A stretch of 50,243 nt of DNA, taken from IMG/VR virus record IMGVR_UViG_3300032315_000895, positions 1-50,243 of that record; one strand, 5' to 3'. The translations under genes and the position numbers were made by a program. The notes beneath the pieces were generated by a model. The model was given only the letters and a program-made list of their open reading frames with translations, was not told the origin of the DNA and made no database searches. This DNA comes from a virus. Positions 1-8,400 of the stretch are shown piece by piece (the first letter of the stretch is position 1; the number at the start of each line of letters is the position of its first letter).

Positions 1-3
1 CGC

Positions 4-276
4 ATGGCGTCCGACATCGAGGACATGATGCCCCGCTGGATTCCTGTCGGCGAGCGGCTGCCAAAGGAGTACGAAACAGTGCTTGTCGCAACCGATGGCG
101 GCGTGTCCGCAGGGGAAATCCGCTTTCCTGACAGCGAGTGCGACATGGACGAGCCTTGGTGGATGGTTTTCAAGGATAGGCGAGATCAGTCTGTTTCGTG
201 GGCCGGCTTTGTTTCTTTTGCAAACGTAACCCACTGGATGCCGCTGCCCGAGCCGCCCGTGCGAGAGAGCGAATGA
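4..276 (+). CDS. DUF551-like small phage protein
   Basis: A 90-residue protein. Seen: W-I-P-V-x-E-R-L-P near the N-terminus (residues 12-20), followed by an E-T-V-L-V strand, and V-T-H-W-M-P-L-P near the C-terminus. This is the arrangement of the DUF551 family, small soluble proteins common in phages and with no established biochemical function. The ATG at position 4 gives a normal family length, but the window edge is so close that a start further upstream cannot be excluded. Its stop overlaps the start of the next gene (ATGA), so the two are probably translationally coupled. Confidence 0.75.
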   Translation: MASDIEDMMPRWIPVGERLPKEYETVLVATDGGVSAGEIRFPDSECDMDEPWWMVFKDRRDQSVSWAGFVSFANVTHWMPLPEPPVRESE

Positions 277-884
277 ACGCAGACATCCCCTACCTGCACT
301 GTCACGTTCGCCGCGAAGTCATCGGCTCAGACACTGGCGTTGAGGAGGCCTACGCCTTCGCGGTTCAAAGCGTCCGTGGGCGGGCCCTGGGCCTGCATGT
401 CATGCTGCGATCTGGGGCGCACTACAGGAATGTTCCGTTGCACGCCGTCGTGCTGTCGCCCGATGCGCCGAAACGCGAGGCTGGCGATCTGGCCTATTGG
501 GACTGTTTTTCAAACACGCCAATCGTCACGGTCTTCGACTACCTCCGCGACCACGAGTGTTTGGCATATCTGCCCACGAAGCAGACCATGCCGGGCATGT
601 ATTTGTTCACGGTCGACTGGATGCCCGACGACCCGAAACACCCGGGATTCATTCTCCAGCCCGATCAGAACAAGTGCGGTCACGTCCTCGCTTTAGAGGA
701 CGGGAATCTCGCGATGTTGCCCACCAACCGGATTGCGTGGAGAGACGGGTACTGGATCGGAAGCAGCCCATCTCCAGAGAAACAGGGCTATGTCGTGCAG
801 CACAACGTCTACCACGCCGAGTCCTCCAGCCGAGACTTCAGCAAGTCTGAGATGTACTTCTATGGGCAGCCCGACGAGACTTGA
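273..884 (+). CDS. Conserved phage protein of unknown function (203 aa)
   Basis: The start is the ATG at 273, which forms an ATGA overlap with the DUF551 stop. An upstream in-frame start at 198 would run deep into the previous gene and give an arginine/alanine-rich leader that looks like out-of-frame translation. The protein begins Y-L-H-C-H-V-R-R-E and contains W-D-C-F-S, G-M-Y-L-F-T-V-D-W, K-C-G-H-V-L-A-L-E-D-G-N and P-T-N-R-I-A-W. From memory this set of motifs recurs in uncharacterised proteins of many environmental phages, often beside tail or structural genes. There is no signal peptide or membrane segment. No function can be assigned. Confidence 0.75.
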   Translation: MNADIPYLHCHVRREVIGSDTGVEEAYAFAVQSVRGRALGLHVMLRSGAHYRNVPLHAVVLSPDAPKREAGDLAYWDCFSNTPIVTVFDYLRDHECLAYLPTKQTMPGMYLFTVDWMPDDPKHPGFILQPDQNKCGHVLALEDGNLAMLPTNRIAWRDGYWIGSSPSPEKQGYVVQHNVYHAESSSRDFSKSEMYFYGQPDET

Positions 885-896
885 TAAAGTCAGGAC

Positions 897-1205
897 ATGG
901 CATCTTTCACGCAGCTTCCGGCGACAATGAACGTCACGGTCAAGGCCGGCGACAAAGCCTCGACAAGCGTCGACTTTGACGTCTCTTTGGCCCCGTATAC
1001 CGTGGCTTCTCAAGTCACGTCCTTAATCACAGGGGCAACGGTAGCGTCAGTGGCTACCACGGTGACGAACGCCGCCAACGGGCAGGTGGCACTCGTGTTC
1101 CCTTCGACTGTTCCGGCCGGGTCGTATGGATGGTCAATGACCTGGACGAGCAGCGACGGGGGCAGGCGAACTGTTCTTTCTGGCGTCGCTGAGTACGTCC
1201 CGTAA
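897..1205 (+). CDS. Small beta-rich fibre/baseplate-type protein, paralogue 1
   Basis: A 102-residue Ser/Thr/Val-rich protein without cysteine, predicted to be all-beta. It shares its layout with the 116-residue protein at 2855-3205: a Phe/Ala-x-L-P-x-T start, a central x-D-F-D segment, and a C-terminal W-x-x-x-W-x-S/A-x-G-x-x-x-R-T-V-L-S-G. Both stand directly in front of a fibre gene, so a role as a small adaptor or N-terminal-type domain of a receptor-binding complex is likely but inferred. The start is an ATG behind TCAGGAC, a weak ribosome binding site. The stop TAA overlaps the ATG of the leucine-rich repeat gene (TAATG). Confidence 0.65.
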   Translation: MASFTQLPATMNVTVKAGDKASTSVDFDVSLAPYTVASQVTSLITGATVASVATTVTNAANGQVALVFPSTVPAGSYGWSMTWTSSDGGRRTVLSGVAEYVP

Positions 1206-2275
1206 TGGTCACGGTAAGCTCCGAGACGGTCTCCGTTTCCGTCAGCGACAACTCTGTCGTTGCAATCACGGAGTCTTATTCAAGGCCAGTCTCATTCACT
1301 ATCGGCCAGACCACGTCCTCCCCTAGCGCTCCGACGCTCGGCGGCATCGGCCTGGGGACTGGGTCGTCTACAACGAACACCACGAACGCGGCCGCCGCAA
1401 TCGGGCGAGACAAGCCGCGAGAGATGGCGTGGATGCTCTCAACGAAGTCGAGCGGGTCGATCACGATCGCCGGCGGCGTGGCAGTCAATCAATACCTGAG
1501 CATTCTTTGGTGGGATGGACAGGTCCAGGTCGTCGGCCCGGGGAACGGGTCGACGCTCCTCTCGGCATCGAGAGCGGTCCCCGCCACCGGGAACTGGTCC
1601 GGGGCGAGCCCAAAGGAGATTTACGTCTGGAGCGGCAACAGAATCCAGAGCGGCGGCCTCACTGCCCTGCACTGCCAGTCTGGAGGGCTCGTTGCGATCG
1701 ACGTCGCTGACTGCGAGTCGATGCTTAGCCTCGACTGCTCGAACAACTCGCTGCGATCTCTCGACCTCAGCAAAACAGGGTCGCTCCAGTACGTCTACTG
1801 CGGGAGCAACTCAATCTCGTCGCTCAACGCGGCCTCGCTCTTGTCGCTGAAAGAGTTGTATTGCCACTCGAACCTGCTAACGGCCCTGTCGCTTTCGAGT
1901 AGCGTGCAGCTTGAGTCACTCCAGGCCAACAACAACCAAATCTCGACGTTCTCGCTGACGGGGATGCCGAAGCTCGTGAACTTCTACTTCCACTACAACC
2001 TGATCTCATTCATCGACCTGCGGTCGTCGCCGATGCTCAAAAACGTGAACCTGATCGGAAACTTCCTGACGTCGATTCGAGCGACGGGTCTAGTTCTCAA
2101 CGGGAACCTCGGGACAAGCCTCGGCCAAAACATGCTCTCCGCCGCCGCGTTAAACACGTTTTACCAGGACCTGTCTCCAGCTACGGGGGGAGCGATTTAC
2201 GTCTCCGGCAATCCGGGCGCAGCGAGCGACGACACGTCAATCGCTGTCGCAAAGGGGTACGCAGTCTATGGGTGA
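1205..2275 (+). CDS. Leucine-rich repeat tail/adhesin protein
   Basis: A 356-residue protein. Residues 1-110 are Ser/Thr-rich and beta-like, resembling a phage fibre shaft or attachment segment. From about residue 150 to 310 there are roughly seven or eight leucine-rich repeats of about 21 residues with the pattern L-x-x-L-x-C/A-x-x-N-x-L/I-x-x-L-x-L (for example L-S-L-D-C-S-N-N-S-L-R-S-L-D-L-S). The last residues carry G-A-I-Y-V-S-G-N-P-G. Such repeats form curved solenoids used for protein or glycan recognition. In this position, between a small beta protein and a fibre gene, it is probably a receptor-binding accessory. No signal peptide is visible, which fits a virion protein rather than a secreted one. 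Confidence 0.8.
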   Translation: MVTVSSETVSVSVSDNSVVAITESYSRPVSFTIGQTTSSPSAPTLGGIGLGTGSSTTNTTNAAAAIGRDKPREMAWMLSTKSSGSITIAGGVAVNQYLSILWWDGQVQVVGPGNGSTLLSASRAVPATGNWSGASPKEIYVWSGNRIQSGGLTALHCQSGGLVAIDVADCESMLSLDCSNNSLRSLDLSKTGSLQYVYCGSNSISSLNAASLLSLKELYCHSNLLTALSLSSSVQLESLQANNNQISTFSLTGMPKLVNFYFHYNLISFIDLRSSPMLKNVNLIGNFLTSIRATGLVLNGNLGTSLGQNMLSAAALNTFYQDLSPATGGAIYVSGNPGAASDDTSIAVAKGYAVYG

Positions 2276-2771
2276 GCGGCTCTATTTCCAGTTGAACGGC
2301 AAGAGCGTCACGACGGACGTTGACGAAGTCCGTGCGCTACTCGGTGGCTGCGGAGAGCCTCTCCCAACATTGCCTCCAATCGCAATTCTCTCCGGAGACC
2401 AGCCGGAACTCCCCGAGGGCACTCTCGTTTTCAGGTATCCATCACAGGCCACGCTGGCGGCCGCAGAGATTGGGGTCGAACTTCCCGAGTCGGGCTCCGA
2501 GGGGGAGCCGGCTGTCGTTCGCAATTTGCCTCTCCGGCCGGTTTCGATCACAGCGACGCAGATTCGGCTCTGGCTCTTCCGGAAAGGCATCGACGTCTCT
2601 CAGGCGATCCAGGCGATCCAGGACGAAAAGGAGAGAGGCGAAGCGATGATTCTTTGGGAGTACGCCCCCTACGTCGACCGCGACAATCCCCTGGTTGCCG
2701 CTATCGCCAATGCGATTGGCATGGGACCGGCCGAGGTGGACGAAGCATTCGCAGAGGCGGCTTCTCTGTGA
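2268..2771 (+). CDS. Tail accessory protein, XkdW-like C-terminal domain
   Basis: A 167-residue protein overlapping the end of the LRR gene by 8 bases. The N-terminal half has no clear family. The C-terminal part (about 95-167) reads I-T-A-T-Q-I-R-L-W-L-F-R-K-G-I, then I-L-W-E-Y-A, then R-D-N-P-L-V-A-A-I-A-N-A-I-G-M, then V-D-E-A-F-A-E-A. This helical layout is seen in small phage tail proteins related to Bacillus PBSX XkdW and in C-terminal domains of other tail proteins. Its biochemical role is unknown; association with fibre or baseplate assembly is inferred from neighbours. Confidence 0.6.
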   Translation: MGERLYFQLNGKSVTTDVDEVRALLGGCGEPLPTLPPIAILSGDQPELPEGTLVFRYPSQATLAAAEIGVELPESGSEGEPAVVRNLPLRPVSITATQIRLWLFRKGIDVSQAIQAIQDEKERGEAMILWEYAPYVDRDNPLVAAIANAIGMGPAEVDEAFAEAASL

Positions 2772-2854
2772 TCCTGTTAGGGGGCAGGGAATCGCAAAAA
2801 TACTCCCGGATGCGGAACTTATGGACTGACGCGGCAAATTGATAGTGTCGAAGT

Positions 2855-3205
2855 ATGGCCGACTACGCAATCCTGCCTTCGACACTCAACATCCAATTCG
2901 TTCGCGGAGACGAATTTGGAATGCTGCTCGACTTCGACCAGAACCTCACGGGGTACACGTTCGTCACTGAAGTGTACGAGGTCGCAGGGGTTTCTGGTGG
3001 AGTCGTCACTCGCGGCCCGGCATTGACATCGTTCACACTTACGACAGTTGACCTCTCGCTCGGGAAAATCAACCTTTCGCTGACCGAGACTCAGACCGGG
3101 GCCTTTAATCTCGCCAAGACGTACCGATGGTACATGCGATGGATAGCCCCTGGCGTGGTGACTAGGACTGTTCTCTCGGGGTCCATCGCTGTCGGAGACC
3201 CGTGA
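2855..3205 (+). CDS. Small beta-rich fibre/baseplate-type protein, paralogue 2
   Basis: A 116-residue protein, the second copy of the family also encoded at 897-1205. Shared features are the L-P-S-T-L-N start, L-D-F-D, the Trp-containing W-Y-M-R-W-I-A and the T-R-T-V-L-S-G ending. It directly precedes a repeat fibre gene, as the first copy precedes the LRR gene. An 83-base gap separates it from the previous gene. The sequence before the start (TTGATAGTGTCGAAGTATGGC) resembles the one before the first copy (TTGATAAAGTCAGGACATGGC), so the duplication apparently included the leader. No strong Shine-Dalgarno is visible. Confidence 0.65.
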   Translation: MADYAILPSTLNIQFVRGDEFGMLLDFDQNLTGYTFVTEVYEVAGVSGGVVTRGPALTSFTLTTVDLSLGKINLSLTETQTGAFNLAKTYRWYMRWIAPGVVTRTVLSGSIAVGDP

Positions 3206-4401
3206 TGGCGATTAACGTCACTGTCTCTGGCGGCGGAACCATCGTCGCCGACGTGAGCGGGGCAGACTCTGCCGACGTTGCCATCTCTGGGGCAGAGATT
3301 GTCGACGTTTCCGTCGCCGGCGGGATTGGCCCCGCCGCGTACATCAACGGCACGAATACGACTGTTATCGGCGTCCACCCTGTCGAGGCTGGCGCCAACA
3401 TCACGGTCACGACGACGAGCGGCAGCTACACGATCATCGGCCGAGACGTGCCTGTCCAATCGGTTCAAGGGAGGGTCGGCGCTGTTGTCCTGACTCTCCA
3501 AGACCTGACAGCAGCCGCCCAAGTCCACACTCACTCAACGACTCAGGTCGTCGGCTTCACGGCTGCGGCCTCCTCTTCCGCGCCAGTTCAAAATGTTCAG
3601 GGTAGGACTGGCAACGTTGTCCTCACTCTTGTCGACCTCACGGCGGCAGCCCAGGTCCACACGCACTCGACCACCCAGGTCGTCGGCTTCACGGCTGCGG
3701 CTGCTCTGTCAGCCCCAGTCCAGACAGTACAGGGGAGGGCAGGAAACGTTGTCCTCACCATTGGAGACATCACGGCGGCGGCAGCATCGCACACGCATCT
3801 GGCGTCCCAAGTCTCAAACCTGACGACTGTTGCGAATGTTGTCAGCGTCAACGGCAGAACGGGAGTTGTTGTCGTCTCGGCTGTCGACGTCACTGCGGTT
3901 CACTCCCTGAATTCTCTCACTGGCCCGCTTTCGATCGTCGCCGGCCCCAACATCACCGTCTCAGCCTCGTCGGCTACGCTGCAAATCTCTGCCGCCAGTG
4001 CTCCAGTCTTTACCGTGCAAGGCAGAACAGGAGACGTAGTCCTCACTCGCGGCGACCTGACTGCCGCCGCCGTATCGCACGCCCACCCATACGTTCAGAA
4101 CATCAACGGCTCGACGGGTTCGCTATCTATTTCTGGCGGCGTGAACGTCACTGTCTCGACCGAAGGCACTGCCATCACTGTCAATTCGCCGCTCGAAATT
4201 CCAGAACAGGCGGGATACTCCGCGAGAGTCCTTGGAACTGACGGCACGAACGCCAACTGGTTTGCGATCAATGCAGGATCGAACGTCACCATTGCGAGAA
4301 ACACAAACTCGCGATCTATCTTGATCTCGGCCAGCGGAGGCGGGGGGACAGCGGGCGGCGGCGGCACGGCGATCTGGCCGGCAATCATTTTTGGAGGCTA
4401 A
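3205..4401 (+). CDS. Tail fibre with collar-type QGRxGxVVLT repeats
   Basis: About 398 residues. I place the start at the ATG at 3205, whose A is the last base of the preceding stop (TGATG); a GTG one codon upstream is also possible. The N-terminal 90 residues are glycine/valine/threonine-rich. Then follow about five repeats of V-Q-x-V-Q-G-R-x-G-x-V-V-L-T-x-x-D-L-T-A-A-A with a trailing H-x-H, a pattern well known from side tail fibres and collar proteins of many phages, where it forms trimeric beta or coiled shafts. The His pairs (H-T-H, H-A-H) resemble metal-coordinating His motifs of trimeric fibres. The C-terminus ends in a glycine-rich stretch and A-I-I-F-G-G. Confidence 0.75.
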   Translation: MAINVTVSGGGTIVADVSGADSADVAISGAEIVDVSVAGGIGPAAYINGTNTTVIGVHPVEAGANITVTTTSGSYTIIGRDVPVQSVQGRVGAVVLTLQDLTAAAQVHTHSTTQVVGFTAAASSSAPVQNVQGRTGNVVLTLVDLTAAAQVHTHSTTQVVGFTAAAALSAPVQTVQGRAGNVVLTIGDITAAAASHTHLASQVSNLTTVANVVSVNGRTGVVVVSAVDVTAVHSLNSLTGPLSIVAGPNITVSASSATLQISAASAPVFTVQGRTGDVVLTRGDLTAAAVSHAHPYVQNINGSTGSLSISGGVNVTVSTEGTAITVNSPLEIPEQAGYSARVLGTDGTNANWFAINAGSNVTIARNTNSRSILISASGGGGTAGGGGTAIWPAIIFGG

Positions 4402-4404
4402 AGA

Positions 4405-5403
4405 ATGCCCACGAACATAGCGATCACGGGAGACATCTACGGCCAGACAAAGGCTGGAAAAATCACCGATGCAGGGACCATCGTCGCATCGAACCCCGCA
4501 GGAAGCGGGAAAGTGCTGAGGGTCGGCAATCTGCTCGTTTCAAACACGACAGGATCGGCCAACGCAGATATGAATGCCGTTCTACGGCGAGGTGGCACGG
4601 TGGGTGCATCAAGCATCTACTTCGACGGAGCAAGCCATTTGACGCTAAGCACCTCCGCCGGGCTTTCGTTCAGCGGAGACTTCACGATCGAGGCATTCAT
4701 CTACCTTCTGTCAAACGCAAACTACGGCGGAATTCTTGACTGCCGTACATCGAGCGGGTCATCAAACTATTTCTTTGGCGTCCGGAACAATTCTTATCAG
4801 CGACTCGTCTGGGGTACCTCGACGATCTCGTCATTTGAGTCAGACACCCCGATCTACTTTAGCCGTTGGACGCACGTCGCAATCGTCCGCTCTGGCTCAA
4901 CGCTGTACTTCTACATCGACGGAGTCCGTGACGCGAACACAGCTACCCTGTCTGGATCGTTGTCGCCAAGCTCGTCGACGCCAAGAATCGGCTCGCTCGT
5001 CGACCCCCACTATTTCAATGGCTACATGGAAGAAACTCGCGTCAGCAACATCGCGAGATACTCAGGGGCATCTTTTGCAGTCCCGACAAGCCCGTTTGCG
5101 AACAACCACGCCAACTCCATGCTTCTCTTGCACGGCGACGGCGAAAACAACTCCGATACTTTTACAAACAGCGTCCTGTCTCCTCAGGGTGTCTCTAGGG
5201 TCGGCTCTACAAGGATCGTGACGAGCAACAGCGTCTTCATCGGCGAAGACACGCGACTTGCCCAAAAGATTTCAGTCCCCGCAAGTTCGAGCCTCGTGCT
5301 ATCGGATAAGGCCATCTACCTTGAAGAAGGCGACAGGCTCGTCTGCTACGCGAGCACCAATGAGCGGCTGGAGTACATCTGCTCCTACGAGGAGATCGGA
5401 TAA
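4405..5403 (+). CDS. LamG (concanavalin A-like) domain tail protein
   Basis: A 332-residue protein starting at ATG 4405, with a GGAGG ribosome binding site inside the end of the previous gene. Residues about 70-230 form a LamG_3-type jelly roll: Y-F-D-G-A-S-H-L, then F-T-I-E-A-F-I-Y, then W-T-H-V-A-I-V-R-S-G-S-T-L-Y-F-Y-I-D-G, then G-Y-M-E-E-T-R-V-S-N-I-A-R-Y. Such domains bind glycans and are frequent in phage receptor-binding proteins. The same domain occurs twice in the next gene, so these are probably paralogous parts of one adhesion apparatus. The stop TAA is immediately followed by the next ATG. Confidence 0.8.
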   Translation: MPTNIAITGDIYGQTKAGKITDAGTIVASNPAGSGKVLRVGNLLVSNTTGSANADMNAVLRRGGTVGASSIYFDGASHLTLSTSAGLSFSGDFTIEAFIYLLSNANYGGILDCRTSSGSSNYFFGVRNNSYQRLVWGTSTISSFESDTPIYFSRWTHVAIVRSGSTLYFYIDGVRDANTATLSGSLSPSSSTPRIGSLVDPHYFNGYMEETRVSNIARYSGASFAVPTSPFANNHANSMLLLHGDGENNSDTFTNSVLSPQGVSRVGSTRIVTSNSVFIGEDTRLAQKISVPASSSLVLSDKAIYLEEGDRLVCYASTNERLEYICSYEEIG

Positions 5404-8400
5404 ATGAAAGGCAGGGTGGGCGGCAGGCTAGGCGCCCGAAACACTGGGCAGCCTTCTACGTCGGCCGCGACCGGCGTGTGGGGACTCCAAGAGGCCTACG
5501 ACGCGTTGTGGAGAAGTTCGTGGCCGATCTCGTGGAACGCTGGGTTCGGGGTCGCAAATCCTAGTTCCGTCAACGCATCCTGCCAGCTATCCGCAAATCT
5601 CTCGGCCAGCGGCTCTCGTTCGACAGCCTGGGGAGACCCAATCTCGTTTCAATGGCAAAGAAGCGAGTCGAACTCAAACACGCCAAACACAGGCAACCCG
5701 TGGCTCGCAGAGCACTTATCGCACAACGGGAACGCGTACCGATACCCCAATGAAACGTGGGTGGGGAGGTCTGCACTTAACCCGAGTGACGTTTACTCGG
5801 TGGGGCTTGCGCCTTCGCCGCTTGTGCGGATGGCATATGCGTCTACTGCATCGAGCGATTCGCTTTTTTCGCAGGTCGCGCTCCTTGCCAGCTTCGACAA
5901 CGGGGCATTTGACAGAAGCAACGACAAGCGAGAGTTCTTTATCCGCAGAGGAGGAACGCTTTCTTCGGCCGTCAGGCGAGTGGCAGGAACAAGAAGTTTC
6001 ACGAACGGAAGCGTCTCCTACTACGGAGACCTTCAACTTTCTGGGAATTTCTGCATTGAGGGCTGGTTTTATTTCGACAGCACAGCCGCGAGACGGCAGT
6101 TGTTCTCTCTCGGAACCATTTCCGGCGCAGGGAACTTCGTCGAATTCTCGCTCAACGAAAACTATTTCGAGTATCAGCGATTTGGCAGCCAGCCGGTCGT
6201 CCTGTCTTCCACTATCGTGGACTCGCAAGAGTGGGTCCACGTTGCCCTTGTTCGCAGCGGCTCGACCGTAAGGCTTTACGTCAACGGAATCAGCGACGGC
6301 GAAACCACTGACTCTAGCGTTGCGGGCGACTCCCTGCTCCGTGGGAATGTAATCCTGTACGCGAGAGCAAATGACTACGTCGATGAATTCAGGGTTACGA
6401 GGTCTTCTCGCTATGCGGCCAACTTCACTCCAGGCACATTCCATTCAGGAGGCAACTCCCCGCAAGTGATTGTCTCGGGCGGGGGCAGCGTGCTTGCGAA
6501 CGGAACATATTCCGCCAAGGCGACCGGAGACGCGTCCTGGGACTCCAAGCAGTTCTACGTCAACAGCGACAACAATTGCTGCATTTTCTGGGAGGCCTCT
6601 CGTGGCATCTGGGCCATTACCCCAGGCTCGCTTTCCGGCCCTTCAGGCGAACGGGACAGTGGCTACAGCGGACGTTTCCTGTACATAAGCGACGGAAGTT
6701 GCTGGACGCCAGTCTCGGAGACAGACCGGCTCTATGGTCCACCGAGCCAAACCCTTTCCAGGACAGGCCTCACTTTCCTCGACAACGAAACATACTATCG
6801 GCTGAAGGCTGTTAGCGGACTAAACGAAGCGGCAAGCCGCACGGCGAAAATAACCGTCGAGCCGATCTCTGTCGCATTCACGCAACAGCCTACCGATCAG
6901 TTTGCGGTGAGCGGCTCGGCTACGTTCTCGGCAATAGTGGCCGGCACCGGGCAAATGACGGCCGATTCGTACACCGGCTTCCTGTACCAATGGCAGAAGC
7001 GGGGCCCGGGGTCATCGGGGCCATTCACGGACATCAACGGAGCGACTAGCACTTCCGTGACGGCCTCGGGCCTGTCGGACAACGATAACGGGTCGCAGTT
7101 CAGGCTTCGCGCGACCACTTCGTGTAGCTCTGGGACAGTCGTATTTAGCAGGATAGCGATCTTGTATGTCGGATCGCCGCGAGAGCCGACGAATCTCGTA
7201 GGGATACCTGGAAACTCGCAAGTCGCATTAACGTGGTCGGCTCCGACAAACCCGGGCAGCGCAAGCATCTCGGACTACGTCGTTCAGTATTCGTCAAACG
7301 GGGGCGTGACTTGGACGACTTTCCCGGACGGCACAGGCACAGCAACGTCAGCTACCGTGACAGGCCTAACTAACGGAACCGGCTACATCTTCCGAGTGGC
7401 GGCTGCGAACAGCATCGGAGCAGGGCCATACTGCACGCCAACGCCGAGGCTCGTTCCATCGCCTGCGGGGACTGACCCGTATTTCTCCTATGTCTCGTTC
7501 GTCTCGAACTTCGATGGAGACAACAACTCCGAGAGTTTCGCGGACCAGTCGCTAGCGGCCAGAGAAGTTTTGCGTTTTGGAGACGCAAAGATATCCACCA
7601 CTGAAAGTATGTGGGGGTCGGCAGCCTACTTCGACGGCACTGGAGACTACCTGAAAGTCAACGACCCTTCGGCCTTTAAGATTGGCAACCAAGACTTCAC
7701 CGTCGAGGCGTGGATTTATCCAACGAGCGTAGGTTCCGTCCGGGCCTTTGCCACTACCGCAGACCCGACAGATCACAGTGGCTTCTGGCTCGGCATCAAC
7801 TCCAACGGAAAAGCGTACTGGCGTTTAGGAAATTCGGGCTCTTGGGCGACTGACAGAGACGCTCACACGCTTTCGGCCAATCAGTGGTATCACGTCGCAA
7901 TTTGTCGGAGCGGTGGCGTCGCAAGGCTCTATGTCGGAGGAGTCCAGCGAGATTCGGTATCAAACTCGACAAACATATCGAACATCAACGAGTCGTTCTT
8001 GATCGGCGGAAGGACGATCGGGAGTCAGTTTTTCCAGGGCTACATCGGCGGAATGCGATTCACGAAGGGCATTGACCGATATCCTCTGGGAGTGACTTTC
8101 GCAGTCCCGGCCGCCCCATTTCCTGTCTCCGTAGTTGGCGCGACTGCACCAAACGCCCCGACTCTCGTGAGCGCGATTCCAGGGACTCGGCAGGCAGCTA
8201 TTTCTTGGTTCGCACCAAGCAACAACGGGTCTGGAATTCGAGACTACCTCGTTCAGTACAGTATCGACGGAGGCGTGACCTGGACAAACTTCTCAGACGG
8301 AACCAACAGGTCCACAACGGCGACCGTTACTGGGCTCTCAGACGACACTGCGTATGTTTTCCGCGTCGCTGCGGTGAACTACATAGGCACTGGCCCATAC

